Positions 8,539 through 16,946 of a stretch of DNA of 50,343 bases are shown piece by piece. Below the pieces are notes generated by a model that did not search any database, was not told where the DNA came from, and saw nothing but the letters and a program-made list of their open reading frames with translations. A program made the position numbers and the translations under genes. How positions within the stretch are numbered: the first letter of the stretch is position 1; each line of letters starts with the position of its first letter. The DNA is from Anaerolineaceae bacterium 4572_78 (GTDB lineage Bacteria; Chloroflexota; Anaerolineae; 4572-78): contig NBMH01000047.1 of NCBI GenBank assembly GCA_002084875.1, positions 1 to 50,343 of the forward strand, written 5' to 3'.

Positions 8539-9411
8539 CTAACCTTTCACTGCACCTGCTGTGAGACCATCTACGATGCGGCGTTGAAAGACCAACACCA
8601 TCGCAATAAGTGGAATAGTGACTACAACTGAAGCCGCCATGATGTTATTCCATGGTATTTCGCGTTCACTACTCCCGCTAAAGAAGGCAATGGCGGGCTG
8701 TACCGTCCTTGCCGTAAAATCTTGAGTTAATGTCAAAGCAAAAACAAATTCATTCCAAGCCATGATAAATGCTAACATTCCTGTAGTAACGATAGCGGGC
8801 ATGGTCAAAGGCAACAAAATCATGTAAAACGTTTGGAATGGTGTTGCTCCATCAACCATAGCTGCCTGTTCAAGTTCGCTAGGTAATGACTTGAAAAAAT
8901 TGGTTAAAACCCATGTGGTAAATGGTAAGGTGAAAATCAGATAGGTCAAAATCAAACCTAATAGGGAATTATACAACTCGAATTGTTGACATTGCCCCCC
9001 TACAACAATACATGGATTTCGTACAAAGGTAAAGAGTGACCCAATGATGGCAATGGAAGGAAACATCGTCATTGACAAAATCAGGTATAAAATCGGTGCT
9101 TTTCCTCGAAATGGAAGCCGTCCCAAAGCGTAAGCTGCCGATGACCCAACCGCAATCGAAAGGGCAGTAACAACGAATGAGACAATTATTGAGTTTCTCA
9201 ATCCGAGTGCAAAGTCATCATTTTGGAAAACGGTAACATAAGACTCCCAATAAAGCCCTTGAGGTAGAAGTGTAACATTGAACAATTGTCCCGACGTTTT
9301 TAATGAGGAAACAATTGCCCAATAGAATGGAAATAGCAAGTAGATACAAATAATGAAAAGTAAGACATAAAATAACCCTTTTTTGACTTGTTCTCCTTGT
9401 TTGTTTGTCAT
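8539..9411 (-). CDS. Carbohydrate ABC transporter permease, MalG type
   Basis: 290 residues, full length for the family. It is an inner-membrane subunit of a CUT1 sugar importer. It has six hydrophobic segments, the first after a short charged N-terminus (GLFYVLLFIICIYLLFPFYW). The cytoplasmic EAA loop that docks the ATPase is intact: SELEQAAMVDGATPFQTFYMILLPLTMPA. The ATG lies directly behind the malF stop (TAA at 9415-9413), with the ribosome site GAGGAGG inside the end of malF, so the two are translationally coupled. A cysteine-containing loop (NPCIVVGGQCQQFELYN) between segments 3 and 4 is longer than in MalG of E. coli. No ATPase gene is in the window; these systems often use a shared MsmK-type ATPase encoded elsewhere. 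Confidence 0.9.
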   Translation of the reverse strand: MTNKQGEQVKKGLFYVLLFIICIYLLFPFYWAIVSSLKTSGQLFNVTLLPQGLYWESYVTVFQNDDFALGLRNSIIVSFVVTALSIAVGSSAAYALGRLPFRGKAPILYLILSMTMFPSIAIIGSLFTFVRNPCIVVGGQCQQFELYNSLLGLILTYLIFTLPFTTWVLTNFFKSLPSELEQAAMVDGATPFQTFYMILLPLTMPAIVTTGMLAFIMAWNEFVFALTLTQDFTARTVQPAIAFFSGSSEREIPWNNIMAASVVVTIPLIAMVLVFQRRIVDGLTAGAVKG

Positions 9412-9412
9412 A

Positions 9413-10217
9413 TTACGCCTCCTCTATCCTAAATGCGGACATGTAAATCACTACAAACACGGCGATAATGATAAACATGACCACGCATATAGCCGAACCA
9501 TAACCAATCTTTTGGAAGTCAAAAAGGTTTTTGTATGCATAAGTTGCCATCACCTCCGTTCCACTACCTCCATTGGTCATAACTTTAATGGCATCAAAAA
9601 TACGTAGTGCGTCTAATGTACGGAAAATTAGGGCGACTAAAATAGCAGGGCGAAGTAAGGGCATGGTGATTAGCCAAAACTGTTGCTGCCAGCCATGCAA
9701 TAGGTTGCTCAATAATGCCTATGTTTTGGAGAATGTAATTAAATACCCCAAACACATCATTATACATCCATGCCCACATCTGAGCCGAAACCACAGTGGG
9801 AATGGCCCAGGGTATTAAAACTGCGGTACGCATCATTCCTCTTCCTGGAAACTTGGAGTTAATCACCATAGCAATAAACAGACCTGCAATGAGCTCTAGG
9901 ACGACAGAAAGAAATGTCAATACAACAGTATTGCTGAGTGATTCCCACCAGTTTTTGTCTGAAGCACGAGTGCTCGTGCTACCATCTTTTTCATTACGAA
10001 TTTTGGTACCAAGCAATTTGGTATAGTTTTCAAAACCAATATACTCGCCTTGCCCTGGTTTGCCTAAGCGTTCACTGGTAAAACTTAAGGACACGGCTTT
10101 GTAAAGTGGCCAAGCAGCCACCAGAAGAATCACAATCAGCGTTGGGGCTAATAGTATATAGGCAAGTTGTTCTTGTTGTCTCGCAAACTTACCTTGCGGT
10201 GCTTTCAAAAAATTCAT
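9413..10217 (-). pseudogene. Sugar ABC permease, MalF type, internal deletion plus frameshift
   Basis: The first frame from the ATG at 10217 (GAGG upstream) gives MNFLKAPQGK through five membrane segments to IEQPIAWLA, then reads into nonsense. The second frame, ending at 9413, resumes with WQQQFWLITMPLLRPAI and continues normally to the stop. In intact MalF homologues about 45 residues stand between these blocks, including the membrane segment and the EAARVDGA part of the EAA loop that binds the ATPase. The break is near 9690-9700 and TGGCA is shared by both sides, a possible microhomology. As read, no working permease can be made, although malG and the binding protein look intact. Either the gene is dead or the sequence lacks real bases here. 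Confidence 0.85.
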
Positions 10218-10295
10218 AAACTTACCTCGTAATTTAATTGTGGTTTTTGGGAATTTCAGTAGAAAATGAAAAGGCATACAAAAAATAAATCTTTT

Positions 10296-10323
10296 GCATG
10301 CAACAGCTAAAGCTGTTGCATGC
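10296..10323 (-). terminator. Attenuator-like hairpin between binding-protein gene and malF
   Basis: A perfect 13-bp stem, GCATGCAACAGCT / AGCTGTTGCATGC, with a two-base loop lies in the 145-base gap. On the minus strand it is followed by AAAAGATTTATTTTTTG. Such hairpins commonly stop most transcripts after the binding-protein gene so that it is made in excess over the permeases. Confidence 0.55.
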
Positions 10324-10362
10324 CGTTATTCTACTTTAATTCCCAAAGAGCCACATGTTATC

Positions 10363-13020
10363 CTATGGTTGTCCTGTTGGAAAATCAGTGATATCTACCA
10401 AATCATCTTCAAGGTATTGAAGAGCATCTTCGGCAGTTTCCTCACCGGTCAAAATAGAGTGAACACCATCAAAGTAAGCAGCACTTACTTCATTATAGAG
10501 TTCACCTGAAATAGTAGATGGGCGGGCGACTGCATTAGTAAAGACATCAAACATTGACCCCATGAACGGTTGAGCGTTAAGAATATCACCATCTGAATAG
10601 AGACCTGCAATTGTTGGTAGATTGCTACTGCTAATAGCTCGTGCTTTTTGACCTTCACGACTAGCCATATAACGAGCAAACAAAGCGGCCGCATCAATGT
10701 TTTTCGAATACTTAGAAACCATCAATTGCCAACCACCTAAAGTTGCCCCACTTCGTCCACCAGCACCTTGTGGTAATACGGTAGCATCAAATTTACCTTT
10801 GATTGGTGAATCATCACTGTTACCGAGTTGGTAAGCATAGGGCCAATTTCGCATAAAGGCGGCTTTACCACTTTGCCACACACCACGAGCATCTTCCTCT
10901 TGATAGGTAGTGCTACCAGGAGGTGAAATATTATCAACCCAACCTTTAGCACGATTGAAAGCAACCGCGGCGGCTGGATTATTGATGGTAATTGTGCCAT
11001 CGGGTTCAATAATTTGTCCGCCACCTTCAGAAATTTGCCATTCAAGGGCATCACAGGTTAAACCTTCGTAATTATTCCCTTGCCAGACAAAACCCCAAAA
11101 AGAGTCATCTCCTTCGGCTCGTTCGCCATCTTGGATGGTCTTTGCCATTTCTTCTAGTTCATCCCATGTCTTGGGTGCTCCGTCATAGCCATACTTTTCA
11201 AGAAGGTCAGTTCGATAGTATAACATGCCTGCATCTGTGAACCATGGAATACCGACTAACTTACCATCTACAGTATTATTTTCTATGATGGCGGGGAAGT
11301 GTGATTCTATTTCTTCTTTAGGGATATAATCATACAGATTAGTTGCATGGTCAGCCAACATACCGGGCCAAATCACATCAATTTGGAACACATCAATATC
11401 GGCTGATTGAGCCCCAAGGAACTGCAACTGTTGAGTCAAGTTATCAGTGGCTGACTCAGGAGCATAGATAATTTCAATTTCAATTCCTGTCTTTTCGGTG
11501 AAATTATCAACTAATTCACCATAAGAAGTGGCTGCGTCACCGACTGCACCAAAAAAGACTTGGAGTTTGGTTCCTTCATAATCGCGAACCAAAAAACCAG
11601 CTACGACTTCATCTCCACCTGCACCTGTCAATGTACCTTCCCCTGCTTCAACATCTGCTTCAGGTGGGGTGCCTATACTAAAGCCTGTAATGTCTACCAG
11701 GTCGTCTTCTAAATCTTGCAGGGCAATTTCTGCCTCTGCTTCACCTGTCAAAATAGTGTGAACTGCATTGAAATAATAAGCACTTACTTCATTATATAAT
11801 TCACCCGTTACCGTAGAGGGGCGGGCAACAGCACTATTAAACACGTCAAACAGCGAGCCCATAAATGGTTGGGCGGCTAAGACATCACTATCTTTATAAA
11901 GTTGTCCAATGGTTGGCAAATAGCTATTATCAATAGCTCTTGCTTTTTGACCATCACGACCTGCTAGGTGTCGTATGAGTTCGGCAGATTCCACTGGATG
12001 CTCAGAATATTTAGAAATCATCAATTGCCAACCACCTAATGTAGCTGCATGTAGCGTTGCACCTGTTGGCAGGCGGACAGCATCAAAATTATTTTGAATT
12101 GTGCTTTCTTCGCTATTACCAAGTGCATAGGCATAGGGCCAGTTACGCATGAAAGCGGCATTACCACTTTGCCATACCCCGCGTGCATCCTCTTCTTGAT
12201 ACGTTGTCACACCAGGCGGCGAAATAGTATCAACCCAACTTGCGGCCCGCTTGAAGGCGGCCATAGCGTTGGGATTATTAACGGTAATTGTGCCATCGGG
12301 TTCAATAATTTGACCACCATTATGAGAACGTTGCCATTCAAGGGCATCACAGGTTAAACCTTCGTAATTATTCCCTTGCCAGACAAAACCCCAGAAGGAG
12401 TCATTTCCATCAGCTCGTTCACCATCTTGGATTTTTCTAGCCATTTCTTCTAATTTATCCCAAGTTTCTGGTGGACCATCATAACCATATTTTTCAAGCA
12501 GGTCAGTACGATAGTAAAGCAGACCTGCATCGGTAAACCATGGCAATCCTACTAACTTACCACCCACAGTATTATTTTCAATAATGGCGGGGAAGTGAGC
12601 TTCAATTTCTGAACGAGGAATCAACTCGTACAGGTCAGCCGCATGGTCAGCCAACATACCAGGCCAAATCACGTCGATTTGAAAAACATCAATATCGGCG
12701 GATTGGGCTCCTAAAAATTGTAATTGTTGAGCTAAGTTGTCTGTCGTAGACTCAGGAGCCGTAACGACTTCAACCTTTGCACCTGTATTTTCTTCAAATT
12801 CTTTGATTAAGTCACCATAAGCGGCGGCTTCATTACCAACAGAACCGAAGAAAGCTTTAAGTGTCACTCCTTCAAGTTGAGGCTCTTCTTTTTCTACCTC
12901 TGCTGGTTTTTCCTTTGCAGGTTCAGCTTGTTCTGGTTCAGGAGTTGCTGGTGAACAAGCACTCATAACCAACGAAATCAGCACTAATAAGGTAACTAAA
13001 AATGATAAACGTTTTTTCAT
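10363..13020 (-). CDS. Tandem-fused double sugar-binding lipoprotein (two CUT1 solute-binding domains)
   Basis: 885 residues, about twice the usual 420-450. Residues 1-22 are a lipoprotein signal ending in the lipobox MSAC (Cys22). An acidic/Pro-rich tether follows (24-50), then two homologous extracellular solute-binding domains, about 52-460 and 490-885, joined by a Gly/Ala-rich linker. Both repeat the same landmarks: FFGxVG, TDNLxQQLQFLGAQSADIDVFQ, VIWPGMLADHA, WFTDAGxLYYRTDLLEKYGYDG, WGFVWQGNNYEGLTCDALEW, and ARPSTxxGELYNE. It captures a maltose/trehalose-type sugar at the cell surface for MalF/MalG. Corresponding DNA is 1296 bases apart and identical over about 50 bases in places (for example 11045-11095 against 12341-12391), so the duplication is recent or kept alike by gene conversion. 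AAAGGA precedes the ATG. Confidence 0.9.
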   Translation of the reverse strand: MKKRLSFLVTLLVLISLVMSACSPATPEPEQAEPAKEKPAEVEKEEPQLEGVTLKAFFGSVGNEAAAYGDLIKEFEENTGAKVEVVTAPESTTDNLAQQLQFLGAQSADIDVFQIDVIWPGMLADHAADLYELIPRSEIEAHFPAIIENNTVGGKLVGLPWFTDAGLLYYRTDLLEKYGYDGPPETWDKLEEMARKIQDGERADGNDSFWGFVWQGNNYEGLTCDALEWQRSHNGGQIIEPDGTITVNNPNAMAAFKRAASWVDTISPPGVTTYQEEDARGVWQSGNAAFMRNWPYAYALGNSEESTIQNNFDAVRLPTGATLHAATLGGWQLMISKYSEHPVESAELIRHLAGRDGQKARAIDNSYLPTIGQLYKDSDVLAAQPFMGSLFDVFNSAVARPSTVTGELYNEVSAYYFNAVHTILTGEAEAEIALQDLEDDLVDITGFSIGTPPEADVEAGEGTLTGAGGDEVVAGFLVRDYEGTKLQVFFGAVGDAATSYGELVDNFTEKTGIEIEIIYAPESATDNLTQQLQFLGAQSADIDVFQIDVIWPGMLADHATNLYDYIPKEEIESHFPAIIENNTVDGKLVGIPWFTDAGMLYYRTDLLEKYGYDGAPKTWDELEEMAKTIQDGERAEGDDSFWGFVWQGNNYEGLTCDALEWQISEGGGQIIEPDGTITINNPAAAVAFNRAKGWVDNISPPGSTTYQEEDARGVWQSGKAAFMRNWPYAYQLGNSDDSPIKGKFDATVLPQGAGGRSGATLGGWQLMVSKYSKNIDAAALFARYMASREGQKARAISSSNLPTIAGLYSDGDILNAQPFMGSMFDVFTNAVARPSTISGELYNEVSAAYFDGVHSILTGEETAEDALQYLEDDLVDITDFPTGQP

Positions 13021-13046
13021 TATCGAATTTTCCTTTCCAATTTTTC

Positions 13047-13099
13047 ACATGTACGGCAGGTTTCTGTCCTGCATACATGTCACAGATAAAAATCTGTGC
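13047..13099. repeat. Two hairpins upstream of the binding-protein gene
   Basis: ACATGTA-C-GGCAGG pairs with CCTGC-A-TACATGT (13047-13080), and CACAGAT / ATCTGTG form a second small stem (13081-13099). They lie in the 5' leader of the minus-strand transcript. They resemble dispersed palindromes seen elsewhere here; a regulatory role is unproven. Confidence 0.45.
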
Positions 13100-13197
13100 T
13101 AATTTAACTAAAAACTGTAAAACTAATCTTGTAATATGAAACATTGTACAAGCATAAGATTGATTCCTGTAACCACCTCCTTTCAAGAAGATTAAAC

Positions 13198-13902
13198 TTA
13201 TGACAATCGTAACCTTGAAACGGTTTTAACATAATTAACACCACGCGTTATATATCCCCAAACATTTGTGGCAGTTTTACTTTCTCCACTTTCACGCGGG
13301 ACACATGTATAAGGCACCTCTTGAACCATAAAATTGGCTCGCTTGGTTCGATAAAGTAAATCAATACAATACTCACCGTAATCACCGCGTAGCGTAATTT
13401 GCTCAAAAATTTTCCGATGGGCTAAAATAAAGCCACTGGTGTAATCTTTGATACCCCAATCAAGTAATAGACTTGCCCCCAAATTGATAACCCGACTCAA
13501 CGTTCTGCCAGTTAAAGAATGTGCTACATCGGCTCCATCTGAAACATATCGTGAGCCAATCACCATGTCAGCTCCATTTTCAATAGCCTTTACCAGTTTA
13601 GCCCAGTCTTCAGGGGGCATGCTTAAATCGCAATCCATCCAACCAATATAAGTACCTTTTGATTCTGTAATCCCTCGTTGTATTGCACTGGTGAGACCAT
13701 TCTCATCAACACGCCGTATCAAACGAACACGAGAATCAATCTTTTCTTTTTCCTGCACTAATTGCCATGTTCCATCTGGTGAATCATCATCAACGACGAT
13801 GATTTCCAAATCGTAATTATTTAATGTGACTAAAGTGCGGTCAATCAAAGAAGTGATATTATCCCGCTCATCAAATGTAGGCAGTACAATAGAGATATAC
13901 AT
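13198..13902 (-). CDS. GT2 family glycosyltransferase, polyprenol-phosphate mannosyltransferase type
   Basis: 234 residues from the ATG at 13902 (AAGG seven bases upstream); a start at 13917 adds five residues. GT-A fold: ISIVLPTFDERDNI opens the domain, VVDDDSPDGTWQLV carries the nucleotide-binding Asp residues, and MDCDLSMPPED is the DxD-like metal site. GSRYVSDGADV and the TSGFI acceptor loop match DPM1/Ppm1-type enzymes, which move a sugar from a GDP- or UDP-sugar to polyprenyl phosphate. There are no C-terminal membrane segments, so it is of the soluble, membrane-associated type. Its lipid-linked product is what the GT-C enzymes in this window (1577-2710, 31974-32924, 36984-39075) would use as donor. 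Confidence 0.85.
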   Translation of the reverse strand: MYISIVLPTFDERDNITSLIDRTLVTLNNYDLEIIVVDDDSPDGTWQLVQEKEKIDSRVRLIRRVDENGLTSAIQRGITESKGTYIGWMDCDLSMPPEDWAKLVKAIENGADMVIGSRYVSDGADVAHSLTGRTLSRVINLGASLLLDWGIKDYTSGFILAHRKIFEQITLRGDYGEYCIDLLYRTKRANFMVQEVPYTCVPRESGESKTATNVWGYITRGVNYVKTVSRLRLS

Positions 13903-13920
13903 AATGTACCTTGACAATTA

Positions 13921-14012
13921 TGGTTGCATTTCAGACCATTATTATTAAACTACTCAATTTTACAACACTTATTTTTTTGGGGCAAATTTACAAACTAATT
14001 TTGAGAAGTTCA
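13921..14012. repeat. Dispersed AT-rich repeat, copy 2
   Basis: Same orientation and extent as 5909-6001. Shared blocks include CATTTCAGACCATTATTATT (variant), CAATTTTACAACACTTATTT and ACAAACTAATTTT. It is intergenic between the GT2 gene and the MITE copy at 14057. Confidence 0.8.
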
Positions 14013-14056
14013 ACTCTCATTATGCTCCTGCAAATATTGCAACACCGCCTGTACGC

Positions 14057-14186
14057 TAGGGTTTTTTAATGCTAAAACAAAAAACATGGCTTGGGATATT
14101 TTTCGATATGATTTTCAATCACGTGGTCGCACAATGGAGCGAAACAAATTGCTTTTTCATGTCAAAGCAAGTTTTGAACAGCCCTA
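14057..14186 (+). mobile_element. MITE-like element, type A, decayed copy
   Basis: It begins TAGGGTTTTTTAATGCTAAA and ends TTGAACAGCCCTA, with the type A interior (AACATGGCTTGGGATATTTT, CAATCACGTGGTCGCACA). The core hairpin region is mutated (GAAACAAATTGC), and the stretch between the core and the right end is lost. It abuts the stop codon of the ParB-like gene (TGA at 14190-14188), so it inserted at or inside the end of that gene. Confidence 0.75.
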
Positions 14187-14187
14187 G

Positions 14188-16545
14188 TCAATCGCTAGCC
14201 ATATCCAGTATTTGTTCTTTTTGTTGCCTACAAAAAACCACTAAACGTTGTTCAATAATATTATAACGTCTATCTTGTTCTTCATCTGTGGTAATTAACA
14301 CCTGTATGATTTTTGCTTGACATGGTAGGTTGAAATTGGGATGGCTTAAGGCTTGTTGAAATTCATCGCTACGAATATCGGCTCTGACCAAAGGGGTAAT
14401 AAACGTTTTCCATTGTTGCAAAAGTGTTCGTTCAGGTACGACCTTAAGCCAGTTTATAACTTCTTCTTCAATGGTCTCCACACGTTTTGCCAGAGGATGT
14501 TCCACTTCAAAATTCGCTAATTGATATGTTACTTGTTGATAATATTCAGTATTAGCAAAACTGCTCAACCAACTTTTACCTTCTTCAATAAAAATAGGTT
14601 CAGGGAATTTACCTTCCACAATGTCATTTTCAAGAATGTTGGTCAATCGTATCGTATTTTGAGCGGCTCGTTCTATCAAAATGGTGGGGTACATGAAAAA
14701 TTCGTCTGAACTTAGAATGACATCATTATATGCTATCCAACATGCTGTCAGAGTGTAAATATCGTTTTCATTAACAGGTAGCAATACATGTGGCGAGTCA
14801 AGGATTGCACGTACATTTTCCCGCAACAAAAAAGCGGCATTGGAGATATTGCCATACACATCTTCTTCTTCCTCAAGCCCTTCTATGATGTCCACCCAAA
14901 CTTCATGCTCGGTGTCATAAAAACCTAAAATAATTTCGACATCTTCTTCAATGAGAGCTTCTAAAATACGATGTATTCGTTTTCGCAACTTTTCTTCTCT
15001 CGGCATTTTTCTAATAGAATCAGTACATTTTTGAATCATCCACTTGGTAATACTAATCAAATAATGGCGGGCAAATTGAAGCATGTCAGTTGAAGCTTCA
15101 TACAAGTGATGTGATAATGTTTCCTCATCAGTTTCCAAATTTAAGATGGATGGTATAATGATATTATAATTTTCATCTTCAATCCGTATGTTTGCCCAGT
15201 GATATAACAAAGATTCATGGGAATCAAGTATTTGTTCAATTAGTTCATGAAGCGAAACTCGAAAATCACCGTTGTCATACCAATCATATTGTGTACCTGT
15301 TTCAAAACTAAAATCATAATTATTTAAGACAAATAATTCCGCATCTATTTCAAATTCATCAGTATCATAAGCTTCTGGAAGTTCTTGTTGCATACTAAGG
15401 GCATGATTAAACGCGGTTGATATTTGAGCATAAAACTTCATCTGGGCAAGAAATTCCATATCACCCCCAAATTCTTTAAATGTATATGTTTTTATGAACG
15501 ATTCTTGCAAAGCCAATAGCCGATTAAAAGCGGCTGATATTTGGGTATGAATTTTGATTTGATGGTTAATACGTTTACCAAGTGCATGCAGTCGGCTTGG
15601 TTTATTGTCCAATATGTCTTGACGATGAAATTGAATATATTGCTTTGTTTTGGCGGCATTTTTGGCAAGTTCACTAGCAGGCTTCAGGTCAATTACACCT
15701 GAACAAATGTGCGGTATTAAATCAGGATAATGTTGAGTTATAAATAGAGACTGCTCAATATTATCTTTGGTGAATATCAAGTGTGGTTTTTGTTTGGATT
15801 TAATATCAGGTGCTTGATATTGAGTATATAAGCGATTACCAATGAAAACGGCTTTTGATACATCCGACTGGTTACAAATATCCGCATTGATTGCCCAATC
15901 GGGTAAAACACCATCACCTTCAAGTTTGTTAAAAATAGCATGTAAAGGCACATTTTCATCAGAGATTAAAAGCCGAGCTAACCTAAAAATATTACCTATT
16001 AAATCAGATTCACTTTGTTTTTTATAACTACTAAGAGCAATCACAACTTCAGGAGTCATAGGCGTGCCATCATGGTTACATGGCACACTAAAATAAGTAA
16101 CGGGAACATTCCCTTGATGAGCTATGATGGCTGCTAATACTCGACCTCGCCCATCCATGATTTGAGCATGACCTGACTCAAAGGTAAGGCTAATTTGATT
16201 TAACAGACCATGCTTGCGAATACTTTGCATCAATGGCATAATCTCATAAGTTTTGCTAGGTGGGTAAAATTTAGTAGCGTGATGAAAGAAATTTGCTTTT
16301 TCCAACACCTGTTGAGCTATCAAAATCTGTTCATCAATAGCTAATCCTTGTCCTTTTTCAAAAGCGGTTTGGAATAATGACAAGACAGTGGTAAGAGTGA
16401 GGTCTATGTTTTCCTTGCCGACCAAATTGGGGTATAATGCGGAAACATTAAATAATTGATATGCCACCGTCAGTTTTTCAGATGTTAATACTGTATTTAT
16501 TTCTGTTTGATGGTCTGTTGATTCTACTATCATATTTTTAGCCAT
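14188..16545 (-). CDS. Large ParB-like nuclease-domain protein of unknown function
   Basis: 785 residues, acidic. Residues 100-141 carry a ParB/Srx-like core: IMPLMQSIRKHGLLNQISL followed by AQIMDGRGRVLAAIIA, matching the 'S-I-x-x-x-G-L-x-x-P-I ... D-G-x-x-R-x-x-A' pattern. The usual HTH part of ParB is not recognisable, and the remaining 600 residues match nothing I know. Residues about 332-405 contain a tandem repeat, with HTQISAAFNRLLALQES and YAQISTAFNHALSMQQE each followed by an aromatic/acidic tail. AAGGA lies seven bases before the ATG. It stands alone, with no ParA nearby and no parS-like site seen. It could be a regulator, or part of a plasmid- or defence-derived system. The stop touches a MITE. 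Confidence 0.6.
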   Translation of the reverse strand: MAKNMIVESTDHQTEINTVLTSEKLTVAYQLFNVSALYPNLVGKENIDLTLTTVLSLFQTAFEKGQGLAIDEQILIAQQVLEKANFFHHATKFYPPSKTYEIMPLMQSIRKHGLLNQISLTFESGHAQIMDGRGRVLAAIIAHQGNVPVTYFSVPCNHDGTPMTPEVVIALSSYKKQSESDLIGNIFRLARLLISDENVPLHAIFNKLEGDGVLPDWAINADICNQSDVSKAVFIGNRLYTQYQAPDIKSKQKPHLIFTKDNIEQSLFITQHYPDLIPHICSGVIDLKPASELAKNAAKTKQYIQFHRQDILDNKPSRLHALGKRINHQIKIHTQISAAFNRLLALQESFIKTYTFKEFGGDMEFLAQMKFYAQISTAFNHALSMQQELPEAYDTDEFEIDAELFVLNNYDFSFETGTQYDWYDNGDFRVSLHELIEQILDSHESLLYHWANIRIEDENYNIIIPSILNLETDEETLSHHLYEASTDMLQFARHYLISITKWMIQKCTDSIRKMPREEKLRKRIHRILEALIEEDVEIILGFYDTEHEVWVDIIEGLEEEEDVYGNISNAAFLLRENVRAILDSPHVLLPVNENDIYTLTACWIAYNDVILSSDEFFMYPTILIERAAQNTIRLTNILENDIVEGKFPEPIFIEEGKSWLSSFANTEYYQQVTYQLANFEVEHPLAKRVETIEEEVINWLKVVPERTLLQQWKTFITPLVRADIRSDEFQQALSHPNFNLPCQAKIIQVLITTDEEQDRRYNIIEQRLVVFCRQQKEQILDMASD

Positions 16546-16601
16546 GACACTATCCTTTTATTATTTGTCATATTTAGTTTAAAGTAATACCGTTGGAATC
16601 C

Positions 16602-16617
16602 AAAAGCTTAAGCTTTT
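16602..16617. repeat. 16-base palindrome AAAAGCTTAAGCTTTT
   Basis: A perfect palindrome flanked by GGAATCC and GACTCC, which extend the pairing imperfectly. It lies between the divergent ParB-like and secA genes and resembles other small intergenic palindromes here. Confidence 0.5.
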
Positions 16618-16751
16618 AGACTCCTGTTTATTTCATTATACCATAACAAAAATATCGTATCAAATTATCACAGAAGGCGTGAGTAATTCAACAATTTTCT
16701 GTAACGACATATAACACAGGGTAATTGTCAAACAAGAAAGGATAATTCAAT

Positions 16752-16780
16752 TTGAATATTTTTTATATTGGTGCTAGAAT
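16752..16780 (+). promoter_or_regulatory. Upstream promoter candidate for secA
   Basis: TTGAAT (16752-16757), 17 bases, TAGAAT (16775-16780). It is preceded by TTCAATT, the same context as the promoter at 16880. Confidence 0.45.
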
Positions 16781-16814
16781 GACCATGATTGCAGACAACA
16801 AAGTAACATTTTGG

Positions 16815-16850
16815 ATCCAGACCTAACAGGTTTTAAAATCTGTCAGGTCT
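16815..16850. repeat. Palindromic repeat of the CCTGACAGGT family
   Basis: TCCAGACCTAACAGG then TTTTAAAA then TCTGTCAGGTCT, a slightly decayed copy of the perfect palindrome at 30382-30413. Both are preceded by TTTGGATC. Confidence 0.6.
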
Positions 16851-16879
16851 AAGAAAATATCCCTATAATACAGTTCAAT

Positions 16880-16908
16880 TTGAAAATAATCTTGCTTTGT
16901 GTTATAAT
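16880..16908 (+). promoter_or_regulatory. Main promoter of secA
   Basis: TTGAAA (16880-16885), a 17-base spacer, then a perfect TATAAT (16903-16908), 38 bases before the ATG. GAGG sits in between. Confidence 0.75.
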
Positions 16909-16946
16909 TTTATCCATAACTTATCGTAAAGAGGTCATGAAAAATA

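Noticed and set aside
10485-12357. Small ORFs opposite and within the binding-protein gene
   Set aside because: They are shadows of a long gene with clear protein family features and have no ribosome sites.
14060-14266. Plus-strand ORF of 65 residues containing FFMSKQ text
   Set aside because: It is the translated MITE core, which gives similar Lys/Phe-rich peptides at every copy.
16815-16850. Operator for secA
   Set aside because: The same palindrome occurs at 30382 and in fragments elsewhere next to unrelated genes, so it is a dispersed repeat.
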